Counted from the first letter of the stretch, positions 16,432-25,127 are shown. The stretch: DNA of 64,000 bases from Oceanobacillus rekensis (GCF_002153375.1 NZ_MTBQ01000005.1:1-64000), one strand, 5' to 3'. Notes: a model not told the origin generated them from the sequence alone. Numbers and translations are program-made.

Positions 16432-16968
16432 ATGAATTTAAAAATATTCGCCATTGCTATTTTGGCTGCTGTTGTATTAACTGCTTGTGGTGCAGATGAT
16501 ACAGTCAAGGGGGAATCTTCCCAAGAAAATGAAACAGAAAACATGAAAGAATTGGTGCGTGATTATAGTACAGGTAATTTAAAAGCTGAGGCTGCTTCCA
16601 TTACTTCTCACCAACTGATGGTAAACGATAACAATGGAAACGAGTTAGTCTATGACCTACCTGCAGACGACTTTTTTGTTTCTATTGCACCGTATGTCAA
16701 TGAAACCCATCCATGCACAAATCATAGTTTGACAAGCTGCCAAGGAGAAATGACAGAAGAAGTGTTTGATATTTATATTGAAGATATGGAAGGCAATGTA
16801 ATCATTGACGAAACAATGAAATCTCAATCTAACGGATTTGTCGATTTATGGTTGCCACGCGATAAAACGTATCGAGTTAAAATTAAGCATGAAGGACAAA
16901 TGATTGAATCAGAATTATCTACTTTTAAAGGCGACAAGACTTGCATTACAACGATGCAACTGATGTAA
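16432..16968 (+). CDS. CueP-family copper-binding lipoprotein
   Basis: 178 residues with a lipobox LTAC (Cys19). The mature protein contains FVSIAPYVNETHPCTNHSLT and SCQGEM, the CueP signature with conserved Cys and His residues, plus a late Cys in KTCITTMQ. CueP is a periplasmic copper-sequestering protein in Salmonella; Gram-positive homologs are surface lipoproteins. A terminator follows, and another metal-type lipoprotein (YdhK) comes next. The TATAAT at 16392 and AAAGGATG ribosome binding site suggest its own transcript. Confidence 0.88.
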   Translation: MNLKIFAIAILAAVVLTACGADDTVKGESSQENETENMKELVRDYSTGNLKAEAASITSHQLMVNDNNGNELVYDLPADDFFVSIAPYVNETHPCTNHSLTSCQGEMTEEVFDIYIEDMEGNVIIDETMKSQSNGFVDLWLPRDKTYRVKIKHEGQMIESELSTFKGDKTCITTMQLM

Positions 16969-17007
16969 ACAAATGAATATTTACTTTATACATAAGAAAG
17001 ATACTCG

Positions 17008-17037
17008 AAAGTCGATTATTATCTATCGACTTTTTTT
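17008..17037 (+). terminator. Terminator after the CueP gene
   Basis: AAAGTCGAT / ATCGACTTT stem followed by seven T. Confidence 0.85.
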
Positions 17038-17158
17038 ATCGTTAAAAGAAGCAGTTTCATAACTCGGTTAAGCTATACATAATAACGTTTAAAAATAGTG
17101 AAAAGGGGAGATAGTATGAGAGGGATTTAAAATATAAAAAGTGGGAGGAAATGTAGCG

Positions 17159-17764
17159 ATGAAGAAAAACAAATTAATCATAAGGATACTTGTTATTATG
17201 ACAGTGCTGGTTTTAGCGGCTTGTGGTGGAAATGAAGAAACGACAACCAATGATGATGCAAATACTGGTACTGAACCTCAACAAATCACGTATGTGGGTG
17301 ATGAAGAGTCTGATTCTGTCCAAGAAATGCATCATTCAAGTTCAGGTGAAGTTCCAGGAGGTTTGGTGGAGTCAGAAAATCCTACATATCCAGTTGATAG
17401 TGAAGCAAAAATAAACGCGGACCATATGGGTGGTATGGATGGCGCTACAGCAACAATTACTGGAGCATACGATACGACTGTTTATATGGTTTCATATACC
17501 CCGACAACAGGTGGTGAACCAGTGGAGGATCATAAATGGGTGATTCATGAAGAACTCGAAAACGCTGGGGAAGAACCATTTCAATCTGGAGATGAAGTTG
17601 TATTAAATGCGGACCATATGGAAGGAATGGATGGAGCAGCGGCTACGATTGATTCGGCTGAACAAACAACAGTATATGTGGTGAGTTACACGGATACCGA
17701 AACCGGTGAAGAAGTAACAAATCATAAATGGGTAACAGAAGGCGAACTTTCACCAGTGGAATAA
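17159..17764 (+). CDS. YdhK family lipoprotein (two DUF1541 repeats)
   Basis: 201 residues. Signal peptide with lipobox LAAC (Cys22), an acidic linker containing EMHHSSSGEVPGGL, then two tandem DUF1541 repeats, each with a NADHMGGMDGA or NADHMEGMDGA loop and a YxVSYT strand (about residues 85-140 and 150-200). The family is often found with copper or arsenic resistance genes; the Met/His-rich loops could bind copper. The ATG at 17159 follows GGGAGGAAA; an upstream in-frame GTG lies at the edge of that site. Confidence 0.85.
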   Translation: MKKNKLIIRILVIMTVLVLAACGGNEETTTNDDANTGTEPQQITYVGDEESDSVQEMHHSSSGEVPGGLVESENPTYPVDSEAKINADHMGGMDGATATITGAYDTTVYMVSYTPTTGGEPVEDHKWVIHEELENAGEEPFQSGDEVVLNADHMEGMDGAAATIDSAEQTTVYVVSYTDTETGEEVTNHKWVTEGELSPVE

Positions 17765-17793
17765 ATTATAATTAAACTTTAATTAGTAAATAA

Positions 17794-17828
17794 AGAGATC
17801 CCTTCACGAGTGGTGTGGAGGGATCTCT
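17794..17828 (+). terminator. Terminator after the YdhK gene
   Basis: AGAGATCCCT / AGGGATCTCT stem with loop TCACGAGTGGTGTGG. The T-run is weak. Confidence 0.75.
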
Positions 17829-17849
17829 ACTTGTAATTCGCGGCTAGCT

Positions 17850-18022
17850 ATTGATAGAAAAAATCACGAAGCAATAGATCCTGAGTTGAATCATATTGAA
17901 CATGTAGAAGAAATGGTGACGTTTTTCTTTTGAACGATGTGGTGTATGAATCATAGAATATTGAAGATCATAGTTCGGTTAATAGAAGTGAGATGATCCT
18001 TTCCCATGAATATCTATTTTAA
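17850..18022 (+). pseudogene. Decayed small reading frame
   Basis: Read with one frameshift and through one stop, the strand gives IDRKNHEAIDPELNHIEHVE then LNDVVYES and NIEDHSSVNRSEMILSHEY. The continuity and residue composition look like a former protein, but I do not recognise the family and there is no ribosome binding site. Confidence 0.35.
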
Positions 18023-18042
18023 AATTATAGAAGAAGTAATTT

Positions 18043-18243
18043 TTAGTTGTTCTGGTTGAGGGAGTGTCCAGCATTAGCATATATAGTAAAACATGATTTA
18101 AAGTCTAAAATTTCATTCAAACGTTTTATTTCATCATAAATTTCTCCTTTTAAAGTATTGTCCGTACACCTTTCGTACTCGTCTTCTAACTTATAAATTT
18201 CTCTTATGAAAAGAAGCCTTTCTTCAGGAGAAATCATAATCAT
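18043..18243 (-). CDS. Small hypothetical protein
   Basis: About 66 residues, helical and charged (SPEERLLFIREIYKLEDEYE, EIYDEIKRLNEILDFK). AGAAGGTG precedes a run of ATG codons; the one at 18243 is best spaced. The length and helix-hairpin look recall Spo0E-type phosphatases, but the SxxxD motif is missing, so no function is assigned. Confidence 0.5.
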   Translation of the reverse strand: MIMISPEERLLFIREIYKLEDEYERCTDNTLKGEIYDEIKRLNEILDFKSCFTIYANAGHSLNQNN

Positions 18244-18444
18244 CACCATCACCTTCTAACTGATAAGTACTTTAAGTGTAGTTACTTTGTACTTCATTTA
18301 CAAGAACTTATATTGTCGAATTTTGGGAATTTATTAAAAATATATATTTAGATAGTATGGCAATATCGGATAGAGTTACCTGAGCGAATTGAAAGGTTAA
18401 TGGAAGAAAGAGGATTCTAAATCTTAATCAACGAACGGGTTAAA

Positions 18445-18489
18445 AAACAGGTATGATTTTCTATAATTTAATGAAAATCATACCTGTTT
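18445..18489. terminator. Terminator downstream of the HxlR gene
   Basis: AAACAGGTATGATTTT / AAAATCATACCTGTTT, a 16-bp perfect stem directly after the minus-strand HxlR gene. Confidence 0.85.
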
Positions 18490-18496
18490 GTTCTAG

Positions 18497-18844
18497 CTAC
18501 ATGCTCTTTTGATTTAGTTTCCCCATTTTATGCAGTGTATGGTTTGTTCCCCACTCATGCATGGCTTCTAAAATCGGTTCTAAACTTTTGCCATATTCCG
18601 TAATAGAATACTCCACTTTGGGAGGAACTTGCGGGTAAACTACGCGCTGAATTATATCCTCGCTCTCCAGTTCTCGCAACTGCTTCGTTAACATTTTTTG
18701 CGTAATACCAGGCATGCCTCGTTTCAATTCACTGAAACGTTTTGTGCCTTCCTGCAGTAAATGCAATAAAATAATTGGTTTCCACTTACCTACTAAAATG
18801 CCTAAAGCATCCTCTACGTTACAATGTTCTGGTTCTTTCTCCAT
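18497..18844 (-). CDS. HxlR-family transcriptional regulator
   Basis: 115 residues forming one winged helix-turn-helix (CNVEDALGILVGKWKPIILL, then RFSELKRGMPGITQKMLTKQ and a wing VVYPQVPPKVEYSITEYGKS). The Cys at residue 8 is placed like the redox-sensing Cys of YodB and HypR, which repress azoreductases in response to quinones or electrophiles. It is divergent from an azoreductase gene, so it most likely represses that gene and itself. GGAGGG precedes the ATG. Confidence 0.92.
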   Translation of the reverse strand: MEKEPEHCNVEDALGILVGKWKPIILLHLLQEGTKRFSELKRGMPGITQKMLTKQLRELESEDIIQRVVYPQVPPKVEYSITEYGKSLEPILEAMHEWGTNHTLHKMGKLNQKSM

Positions 18845-18860
18845 GATTTATTCCCTCCAA

Positions 18861-18880
18861 TAGTATCCTTTTGTATACTA
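18861..18880. promoter_or_regulatory. Inverted repeat between HxlR and azoreductase genes
   Basis: TAGTATCCTTTTGTATACTA is an imperfect palindrome in the divergent gap, resembling the TACTAT-type operators of YodB-like regulators. A second AT-rich AGTGCGTACTTTT motif lies just downstream. Operator role inferred from position. Confidence 0.5.
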
Positions 18881-18977
18881 TACCACTTTTAAGTGCGTAC
18901 TTTTAAAAAGTAATTTAATAATTTATAATAAGGATGTGCAATATAGAAAATAGGTATAAGAGGAGAGTTCTATTAAT

Positions 18978-19622
18978 ATGAATATTTTAGTAGTAAAAGC
19001 AAATAATCGTCCTTCAACAGAGGCAATCTCTAGCAAAATGTATGAAACATTTATGGCTGAATTAGAAGGTAAAGAAGTAAACGTAACAACTTATGATGTG
19101 TATGAAGAAGACACACCATACTTCGGTCAAGATGCCTTTAATGCTTTTGGAAAAGTCCAAAATGGTGGAGAATTAACAGACGTTGAATCACGTCTTTTAG
19201 CAGCAAAACAAAAAGCAATGGATGCAATCACAGCTGCAGACGTAGTCGTATTCGCATTCCCATTATGGAATTTAACAATCCCAGCTAAATTACAAACATT
19301 CATTGATTATGTATATGCTGCAGGATTTGCATTTAAATATGATGCCCAAGGCAACATGATTCAATTAATGACTGATAAAAAAGCTATGTTCCTAAACGCT
19401 CGTGGCGGAGTTTACTCCGTACCAGAAGCAGCTCCAATGGAAATGGCTGTTAATTACATGCGCAACGTATTCGGTGGCATATTCGGTATGGAAATTATCG
19501 ATGAAGTGATCATCGAAGGTCACAATGCTATGCCAGATAAAGCGGAAGAAATCATTACTGCAGGTATGGAAGAAGTAAAAGCTTCAGCAAATCGTCTACT
19601 AGAAATGACGGTTACTGCTTAA
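18978..19622 (+). CDS. azoR: FMN-dependent NADH azoreductase
   Basis: 214 residues with a flavodoxin-like fold. The N-terminal strand MNILVVKANNRPSTEAIS, the FPLWNLTIPAKLQTFIDYV loop and the NARGGVYS segment are AzoR features for FMN and quinone binding. The enzyme reduces quinones and azo dyes by two-electron transfer, protecting from electrophile stress. GAGGAGAG precedes the ATG. Divergent from its likely HxlR-type repressor; terminator follows. It fits the aromatic-compound theme of the following 20 kb. Confidence 0.92.
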   Translation: MNILVVKANNRPSTEAISSKMYETFMAELEGKEVNVTTYDVYEEDTPYFGQDAFNAFGKVQNGGELTDVESRLLAAKQKAMDAITAADVVVFAFPLWNLTIPAKLQTFIDYVYAAGFAFKYDAQGNMIQLMTDKKAMFLNARGGVYSVPEAAPMEMAVNYMRNVFGGIFGMEIIDEVIIEGHNAMPDKAEEIITAGMEEVKASANRLLEMTVTA

Positions 19623-19642
19623 TTTAAAACTTTATCAATTGA

Positions 19643-19688
19643 GAAAAGGATCCATTTTGATTAATTTATTTATCAAAATGGGTCCTTT
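19643..19688 (+). terminator. Terminator after azoR
   Basis: AAAAGGATCCATTTTGAT / ATCAAAATGGGTCCTTT, a long stem with one mismatch and a TTAATTTATTT loop region. Confidence 0.8.
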
Positions 19689-19852
19689 ATTTATCGTAAA
19701 ATCTAGTGGTTCTTCTAAATACAATTTCAGTTGTTTGAATTTTATGTTAATATAAAAGTAGAGTTCTAAAGTTGAAAGATAATATTTTACAATAAGAAAC
19801 GATTGATCCATAAGTGTAGTGGTATCTTGTTTGAAAAGAGAGGAGAAGAAGT

Positions 19853-20044
19853 ATGATTGAAGTATTTGGCAGGAAGTATCAGTTAAATGTTTTGATATTT
19901 TCCTTTATTTTTATCATTAGCCTAGCGATTATTTTATTGAATGTTTTCTATGCTATTAAATTTGGCTCTAGTATAGTCAATCTGAATATGGGTGTTGGAT
20001 GTGTATTGCTTATTTATTCATATTGGAATCTATCGTTGAAGTAA
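19853..20044 (+). CDS. Small membrane protein, 63 aa
   Basis: Not recognised. Two hydrophobic segments at about residues 12-33 and 43-60 (LNVLIFSFIFIISLAIILLN). GAGAGGAGAAG stands before the ATG, supporting translation. A long dispersed repeat begins right after the stop codon. Confidence 0.6.
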   Translation: MIEVFGRKYQLNVLIFSFIFIISLAIILLNVFYAIKFGSSIVNLNMGVGCVLLIYSYWNLSLK

Positions 20045-20049
20045 ATAAG

Positions 20050-20335
20050 AAACTTCGGCGACCGCTCTGGGAAATATACTTGCGGTTGCGGACGGCTGGG
20101 GTCTACTTATATTTCCTAGAGCTGGTGTTATGCTTGCAAACTATTAATTACATTAGTGATTACTATAAAAACACATTACACAGCCTCACCAGTCCGGCAT
20201 CGCTGTGGGGTGACTCCTGCGGGAAAAGCACGTGTCCGAAGACCCCGCAGAGTGGTCTCCTCGAGGAGGCTGAGGCCGTGCCCGCGGAAAGCATCCGCCC
20301 GGAGCGATCCCGGACGGCGGCAAAGCACATACTTA
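20050..20335. repeat. Long dispersed repeat, copy 1
   Basis: About 285 bp of GC-rich sequence. It starts with an inverted pair GCTCTGGGAAATATA ... TATATTTCCTAGAGC, then continues with TGACTCCTGCGGGAAAAGCA, GTCCGAAG, GGAGGCTGAGGCCGTGCCC and CGATCCCGGACGGCGG. A matching copy in the same orientation lies at 34268-34612. Open frames inside it are not genes. Confidence 0.9.
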
Positions 20336-20437
20336 TAGTTTAATGGTTTAACTATTTTAATTTTTTCAATGTAATTGGAGAAAAAGGAACTTAAATCATC
20401 CTAAATTAACTGTTATAACTAAAAGGAGCGAAACGAT

Positions 20438-20632
20438 TTGAAGTACTGGCTAACATTTATTGGTATTTTAATGACAACAATATTTGGTGGAGGATTTCTT
20501 ATTCGCTTTATACGAGATTCAGACTTTTATATTGTTGAATTTATATTAGGTATGATAGGTATTATCATTTTAACGATAGGGATATTTATCAAAGCTACGA
20601 TGAAACGAGATGAAAATCCCTTCCTAAGATAG
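20438..20632 (+). CDS. Small membrane protein, 64 aa
   Basis: Not recognised. Two membrane segments (MKYWLTFIGILMTTIFGGGF and IVEFILGMIGIIILTIGIFI) and a charged tail. A TTG start lies 9 bases after AAGGAG. It ends just before the terminator of the convergent catabolic operon. Confidence 0.6.
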   Translation: MKYWLTFIGILMTTIFGGGFLIRFIRDSDFYIVEFILGMIGIIILTIGIFIKATMKRDENPFLR

Positions 20633-20640
20633 GGTGAAAT

Positions 20641-20675
20641 AAAAACAAAGAAGATAGTCAACAGATACTATCTTC
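20641..20675 (-). terminator. Terminator of the lower meta-pathway operon
   Basis: On the minus strand GAAGATAGT / ACTATCTTC stem followed by TTTGTTTTTA, just after the hydratase stop codon. Confidence 0.85.
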
Positions 20676-20687
20676 ACAAAAAACAAA

Positions 20688-21470
20688 CTATTTTCCAAAT
20701 TCAATTGTTACAGTTCCCAATCCTCCAAATTCCGCTTTAAACGTATCTCCATTTTGTACTGGGACAGCTTTCGCAAGTGCACCTGCAAGAATTACCTCTC
20801 CAGCATTCAGTGCAATATCATATTCTCCTAAAGCGTTGGCAAGCCAGACTACTGCTTCTAAAGGATTCCCCAAAACCGCAGAACCTAGTGCCTGATCCAG
20901 AAACTCACCATTTTGATATACTGTCATTTCTACATTCGGTAGATCAAGATCTTCCAAGCTTTTCTTACTCTTACCAAATACAGCACCAGCTGATGAACCG
21001 TTATCTGCTACGGTATCCTCGAACTTGATTTTCCAATCTTTAATTCGACTGTCAATAAGTTCTGCTGCTGGAACAGCATAATCGATAGCTTGTTTCACAT
21101 CTTCCAATGTAATACCAGGACCTTTAAGGGAATGCTTCAAAACGAAAGCAATTTCAAATTCCACTCTCGGAGCAATGAAACGGTCAGCATCGATCGGTGT
21201 TCCTTCCGAAAAAATCATATCATCTAGTATGTGACCATAGTCGGGGCGGTCAACGCCTAGCATCTCTTGCATCGCTTTACTTGTCAGCCCAATTTTTTTC
21301 CCTTTAACGGTAGCTCCATTTCTTTTACGCTCTTCCACATAATTCAATTGAATTTGATATGCATCGTTAACGGAAATAGCCGTATCTGTATCTGTAAAGG
21401 GATCGATTGGCTGGCGATTTTTCTCTGCTTCGTAAATTTCCATTGCAGCATCTTTTATCTTTGCAACCAT
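20688..21470 (-). CDS. 2-hydroxypenta-2,4-dienoate hydratase (2-keto-4-pentenoate hydratase)
   Basis: A 260-residue FAH-superfamily member of the MhpD/BphH/DmpE group. It hydrates 2-hydroxypenta-2,4-dienoate to 4-hydroxy-2-oxovalerate. Features: KGKKIGLTSKAMQEMLGVDRP, the metal-binding PRVEFEIAFVLK segment, LIDSRIKDWK and DNGSSAGAVFG. It is the last gene of a five-gene operon whose other members are acetaldehyde dehydrogenase, aldolase, flavin reductase and a FAD synthase-like gene, 12 bases after the latter. HpaH-type hydratases of homoprotocatechuate pathways are the main alternative. Confidence 0.93.
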   Translation of the reverse strand: MVAKIKDAAMEIYEAEKNRQPIDPFTDTDTAISVNDAYQIQLNYVEERKRNGATVKGKKIGLTSKAMQEMLGVDRPDYGHILDDMIFSEGTPIDADRFIAPRVEFEIAFVLKHSLKGPGITLEDVKQAIDYAVPAAELIDSRIKDWKIKFEDTVADNGSSAGAVFGKSKKSLEDLDLPNVEMTVYQNGEFLDQALGSAVLGNPLEAVVWLANALGEYDIALNAGEVILAGALAKAVPVQNGDTFKAEFGGLGTVTIEFGK

Positions 21471-21482
21471 ATCTTAAACTCC

Positions 21483-22310
21483 TCATCTCTCTATAAAATC
21501 ATATAACCTTTCATTAGACAGGCATTTCCTCCATCTAACAGAAATGTCTGAACCGTTAAGGTCATCTCGCAATTTTTTATCTAAAATCTCAAACTTGCTT
21601 ATCTCTGGATCGTTTTCGACTTCTGTATAAAAGATTTCACTTCCGGAGTGAATCGTCACTTCATACACGCCGCTTCCAGGCAGCATATAATAGCTTTCAG
21701 GAGAAAAAGAATCGTTTACTATTTTCCCTCTAACTTTATATACGCGCCCCATCATTGCTGAAAGGTCTTCTAACCGACCTTCAGCGATGGTATTTCTAAT
21801 GCGGGTGGAGCTTATCTTCTGTCCCAAGTACTCAATTTTACTGACCTTTGTTACATCCAACTTCCCGGAAGAGTCCTCTATCATACGGTCAATAGTACCC
21901 GCCCCCATTTTGCCATACTTAAAATCATACCCTGCTACCGCATGAACGGTACCGAACTTTAATAGGTATTTATCCAAGTATGCTTGAGGTGAGAGAGAGG
22001 CGAATTCTCTATTAAACTCAACAATATAAAATCGATCTACCCCTAATGTTTCCAGCACATCTGCTTTTTCCTGTAAAGGCATCAAATAGTCAAACTCTTT
22101 CTTTCCACCTGAAAGGACAACTTTAGGATGGGGGAAAAAGCTCATCACCGTTAAATCCACATCTCTTTTTTTAGCTTCTTCTTTAGCCGCCAGTATTACT
22201 TTTTGATGCCCCTTGTGAATCCCATCGAAAAAACCTAAAGCGATTACATTTTCACTGGAGTGTTCCTGCCAATAAGTCAGGTTTTGTGAATTTAAATAGA
22301 TTGTTTTCAT
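21483..22310 (-). CDS. RibF-like FAD synthase within a catabolic operon
   Basis: 275 residues. The N-terminal FMN adenylyltransferase domain is intact: GFFDGIHKGHQKVI (HxGH nucleotidyltransferase motif), FFPHPKVVLSG, and SSTRIRNTIAEG. The C-terminal part, where RibF has riboflavin kinase, is present in outline (MMGRVYKVRGKIV) but lacks the PTxN motif, so it probably makes FAD from FMN without phosphorylating riboflavin. Normal RibF is about 310-320 residues. Co-operonic with a flavin reductase and serving the same pathway as the flavin monooxygenase at 31850, it may provide local flavin supply (inference). Confidence 0.85.
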   Translation of the reverse strand: MKTIYLNSQNLTYWQEHSSENVIALGFFDGIHKGHQKVILAAKEEAKKRDVDLTVMSFFPHPKVVLSGGKKEFDYLMPLQEKADVLETLGVDRFYIVEFNREFASLSPQAYLDKYLLKFGTVHAVAGYDFKYGKMGAGTIDRMIEDSSGKLDVTKVSKIEYLGQKISSTRIRNTIAEGRLEDLSAMMGRVYKVRGKIVNDSFSPESYYMLPGSGVYEVTIHSGSEIFYTEVENDPEISKFEILDKKLRDDLNGSDISVRWRKCLSNERLYDFIER

Positions 22311-22337
22311 TAGCTTTCTCCCCCTCCTATTAAAAGT

Positions 22338-22817
22338 TTAGACAGATACGCTTTCGAGTTCTTTCAGTTCACGGTATTTACCACAGTTGAAAATTAATGG
22401 ATCCCCATCTTGCAAGTCCAATCCTGTTACCCGTCCGATAAACAATGTATGATCACCTTCGACGTGTTCATTGTAGACTTCACAAGAAAGTTGAGCCAAC
22501 GCATTTCTTACGACAGGTACTTGTTCTAAATAATCGAAATTGAATGCATCTTCCATTTTCTTCTGACCAGCAAAAATCATCGATTCTTCTTGTTGCTCGC
22601 AAGAAAGAACATTTACTGAAAAGCGATTACTTTCCTTTATTTTATCCAGCATCTTTGCACCTTCTTTGATTGATATAACAATCAATTTTGGATCAAGTGA
22701 TACAGACATAAAGGCGTTTGCTGTCATACCGTGAATTTCACCATCTGTTTCCGTTGCAATAACATTTACCCCAGTTGCGAATTTCCCCATTGCATTTCTA
22801 AATTGACGATCATCCAT
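22338..22817 (-). CDS. Flavin reductase (HpaC/HsaB-type monooxygenase component)
   Basis: 159 residues, one flavin-reductase-like split barrel: FRNAMGKFATGVNVIATETD, GMTANAFMSVSLDPKLIVIS, and a C-terminal HTLFIGRV with GDPLIFNCGKYREL. The enzyme supplies reduced flavin to two-component aromatic hydroxylases. The matching oxygenase is most likely the acyl-CoA-dehydrogenase-fold monooxygenase at 31850, about 9 kb away in the same locus. In the middle of the minus-strand operon, with gaps of 44 and 27 bases to its neighbours. Confidence 0.92.
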   Translation of the reverse strand: MDDRQFRNAMGKFATGVNVIATETDGEIHGMTANAFMSVSLDPKLIVISIKEGAKMLDKIKESNRFSVNVLSCEQQEESMIFAGQKKMEDAFNFDYLEQVPVVRNALAQLSCEVYNEHVEGDHTLFIGRVTGLDLQDGDPLIFNCGKYRELKELESVSV

Positions 22818-22861
22818 TAAAATTACCTCCCATAAATAATTAAATGCTTGATTGATAATGA

Positions 22862-23863
22862 TTATTGTTGTTGTAGCTCTGCCGCTACTTCTAGAATCAT
22901 ATCTTCCTGGCCGCCAACAGCTTTGCGCTTACCGATTTCCATTAAAATATCACGGGCATCGACACCAAATTTCTCTGAAGCTTTATTTGCATGTAGCAAA
23001 AAGCTTGAATATACACCTGCATACCCTAGTACGAGACTGCCCCTCGTAATTTCCTGTGGCTGCGGTAAGATAGGTGCGATAACATCTTCGGCAACATCCA
23101 TTATTTTATAAATATCAATACCGGTTTGAATCCCCATTTTATCTAGAACACTCGCGATTACCTCTGTTTGCGTATTGCCAGCTCCTGCACCGAGACAGCG
23201 AATACTTCCGTCTATACGTTCTGCACCGGCTTCAATTGCCGCCAATGAATTAGCTACGGCTAATGATAAGTTATTATGAGCATGGAAGCCGACTGGTACG
23301 TCTATTTCTTGTTTTAATGCTTTGATGCGTTCTGTTACTTGATATGGCAATAATGCACCAGCTGAATCAACAAGGTAAATGACATCAGCCCCGCCGTTCA
23401 CCATAATCTTTGCCTGTTCCACAATTTTACTTGGTTCAGCCATATGGGACATCATTAGAAATCCGACCGTTTCTAGGCCTAATTCTTTGCCAAGATTTAA
23501 ATGTTGTAGGGACACATCTGCTTCTGTCACATGTGTGGCAACACGCAACATAGAGACCCCTAAGTCAGCTGCACGTTTTATATTCGGCTTCGTTGCAATT
23601 CCAGGAAGTGACAGGACTGCGATTTTTGCGTTCTTCGCTGTTTCCACAGCTGCCTCAATGAGTTTGAACTCATCTGTTAAGGAATGCCCATACTGTATGG
23701 TGGAACCTCCTAAACCATCGCCATGCGTGACTTCGATATAGGGCACATTGGCTTCATCTAATCCTGTTACTGCAGCACGCACTTGCTCCTCTGTAAACTG
23801 ATGGCGCATTGCATGACTACCATCGCGTAAAGCGACTTCTGTAATGATGACATCTCTTTTCAT
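22862..23863 (-). CDS. 4-hydroxy-2-oxovalerate aldolase
   Basis: 333 residues. HMGL-like TIM barrel: VIITEVALRDGSHAMRHQFT, VDSAGALLPYQVTERI, FHAHNNLSLAVANSLAAIEA, GAGNTQTEV. The Arg-Asp and HAHNN motifs hold the divalent metal. It splits 4-hydroxy-2-oxovalerate into pyruvate and acetaldehyde and normally forms a channelling complex with the acetaldehyde dehydrogenase encoded just upstream (16-base gap). ATG at 23863 follows AAGGGAGGGG; an upstream extension overlapping the previous gene is not supported. BphI/MhpE/DmpG family. Confidence 0.96.
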   Translation of the reverse strand: MKRDVIITEVALRDGSHAMRHQFTEEQVRAAVTGLDEANVPYIEVTHGDGLGGSTIQYGHSLTDEFKLIEAAVETAKNAKIAVLSLPGIATKPNIKRAADLGVSMLRVATHVTEADVSLQHLNLGKELGLETVGFLMMSHMAEPSKIVEQAKIMVNGGADVIYLVDSAGALLPYQVTERIKALKQEIDVPVGFHAHNNLSLAVANSLAAIEAGAERIDGSIRCLGAGAGNTQTEVIASVLDKMGIQTGIDIYKIMDVAEDVIAPILPQPQEITRGSLVLGYAGVYSSFLLHANKASEKFGVDARDILMEIGKRKAVGGQEDMILEVAAELQQQ

Positions 23864-23879
23864 CCGATAATCCCCTCCC

Positions 23880-24755
23880 TTAAACAGTGGCTTTTGCTTT
23901 TGACCATTCCTCTGCGATTTTGACTGCGGCTGCAGTGATAATATCCAAGTTTCCTGCATAGGCAGGTAAATAATCTGCTGCCCCAGAAACCTCTACAAAT
24001 ACTGAAATTCGATTTTCTTCAACAAATGGACGGGATTTTAGGCGGTAGCCTGGTACATATTGCTGTACCGCTTGCTCTGTTTGAAGTAATTTCTCATATA
24101 GAGCATCTTCATCCACTAATGTCTGATCGACTATTAAGTGAATCGTATCGTTCATCATAATTGGCGGCTCCGCAGGGTTTAAAATCATTACGGTTCTCCC
24201 TTTTTTGGCTCCACCTACAACCTCAATAGCGCGGGAAGTTGTCGCGATAAATTCATCAATGTTCGCACGCGTTGCAGGACCAGCACTCTTACTTGCTATC
24301 GTTGCAACGATTTCCGCGTATTCTACCTCATAAAGTTGAGATACGGCATGGATAATTGGAATGGTTGCCTGTCCACCGCATGTGATCATGTTGACATTTT
24401 TAGCATCCGGATTTTCATGAAGATTGACAGTTGGTACGGTGAGCGGCCCGACTGCTGCCGGTGTTAAATCAATCGCACGAATTCCATGGGCTTCAAGCTG
24501 CTCCGCATGTTTTATATGTGCGTAAGCGCTTGTCGCATCGAATACAACATCTGCCTCCTCAGGATTTTCTAAAAAGCCATCCAAACCTGTGTGAACGGTT
24601 TTGAAGCCTGCTTCTCTTGCTTTACGAAGACCGTCTGAATCCGGATCAATACCAATAACTGTCGTTAGCTCCAGGTGCGGTGAACGCATAATTTTTTTCA
24701 TAAGGTCGGTTCCGATATTTCCAGAACCTAAAATAGCTACTTTAAGTTTAGACAT
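23880..24755 (-). CDS. Acetaldehyde dehydrogenase (acetylating)
   Basis: 291 residues, BphJ/MhpF/DmpF family. N-terminal Rossmann motif VAILGSGNIGTDLMKKI, catalytic Cys in NMITCGGQATIPI, and SKSAGPATRANIDEF. Converts acetaldehyde and CoA to acetyl-CoA with NAD. First gene of the operon and partner of the aldolase that follows. The ATG at 24755 is spaced 9 bases from AGGAGG; an ATG three codons earlier overlaps the ribosome binding site region. Divergent from the regulator at 25128. Confidence 0.96.
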   Translation of the reverse strand: MSKLKVAILGSGNIGTDLMKKIMRSPHLELTTVIGIDPDSDGLRKAREAGFKTVHTGLDGFLENPEEADVVFDATSAYAHIKHAEQLEAHGIRAIDLTPAAVGPLTVPTVNLHENPDAKNVNMITCGGQATIPIIHAVSQLYEVEYAEIVATIASKSAGPATRANIDEFIATTSRAIEVVGGAKKGRTVMILNPAEPPIMMNDTIHLIVDQTLVDEDALYEKLLQTEQAVQQYVPGYRLKSRPFVEENRISVFVEVSGAADYLPAYAGNLDIITAAAVKIAEEWSKAKATV

Positions 24756-25127
24756 AAAATGCATCCTCCTTTGCTATAAAATTTAAATTTACTCTAGCCT
24801 TGTTATAAGGGGGGATAATTCTTCTCTTTTTGATTTTTCCTGTGGTATAATGATATACAGATTAGATACCTGAAAATTTTAAATCTTGACCATTTAAAAT
24901 GTAACCGTTAACAAGTTTTTTAAAAGATGAATAAGGTTTAAAGCAAGTATTGTGAATGTTCCCCAACCCCTTATAAACTTTGCTTGGAACTCAATAACCA
25001 AATAGTATCACTTATGTAAATAAAATGAACCCTATGATAAATAGCAATTTTCAATTATTTTTAGTGTGAAACGTTTTAAAAGCTAATTCGAATGAACACG
25101 ATTCATGATATGAAAGGGTGTATACAA
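24756..25127. promoter_or_regulatory. Divergent control region of catabolic operon and regulator
   Basis: 372 AT-rich bases between the acetaldehyde dehydrogenase operon and the V4R-type regulator. A TATAAT at 24845 and a near-palindrome GTAACCGTTAAC (24900-24911) are the clearest features. The region is expected to hold both promoters and the regulator's binding sites; none can be assigned with confidence. Confidence 0.45.

Noticed and set aside
20156..20343. Arg-rich frames in the long dispersed repeat
   Set aside because: They lie wholly inside the repeat, which recurs at 34268 with a different frame structure.
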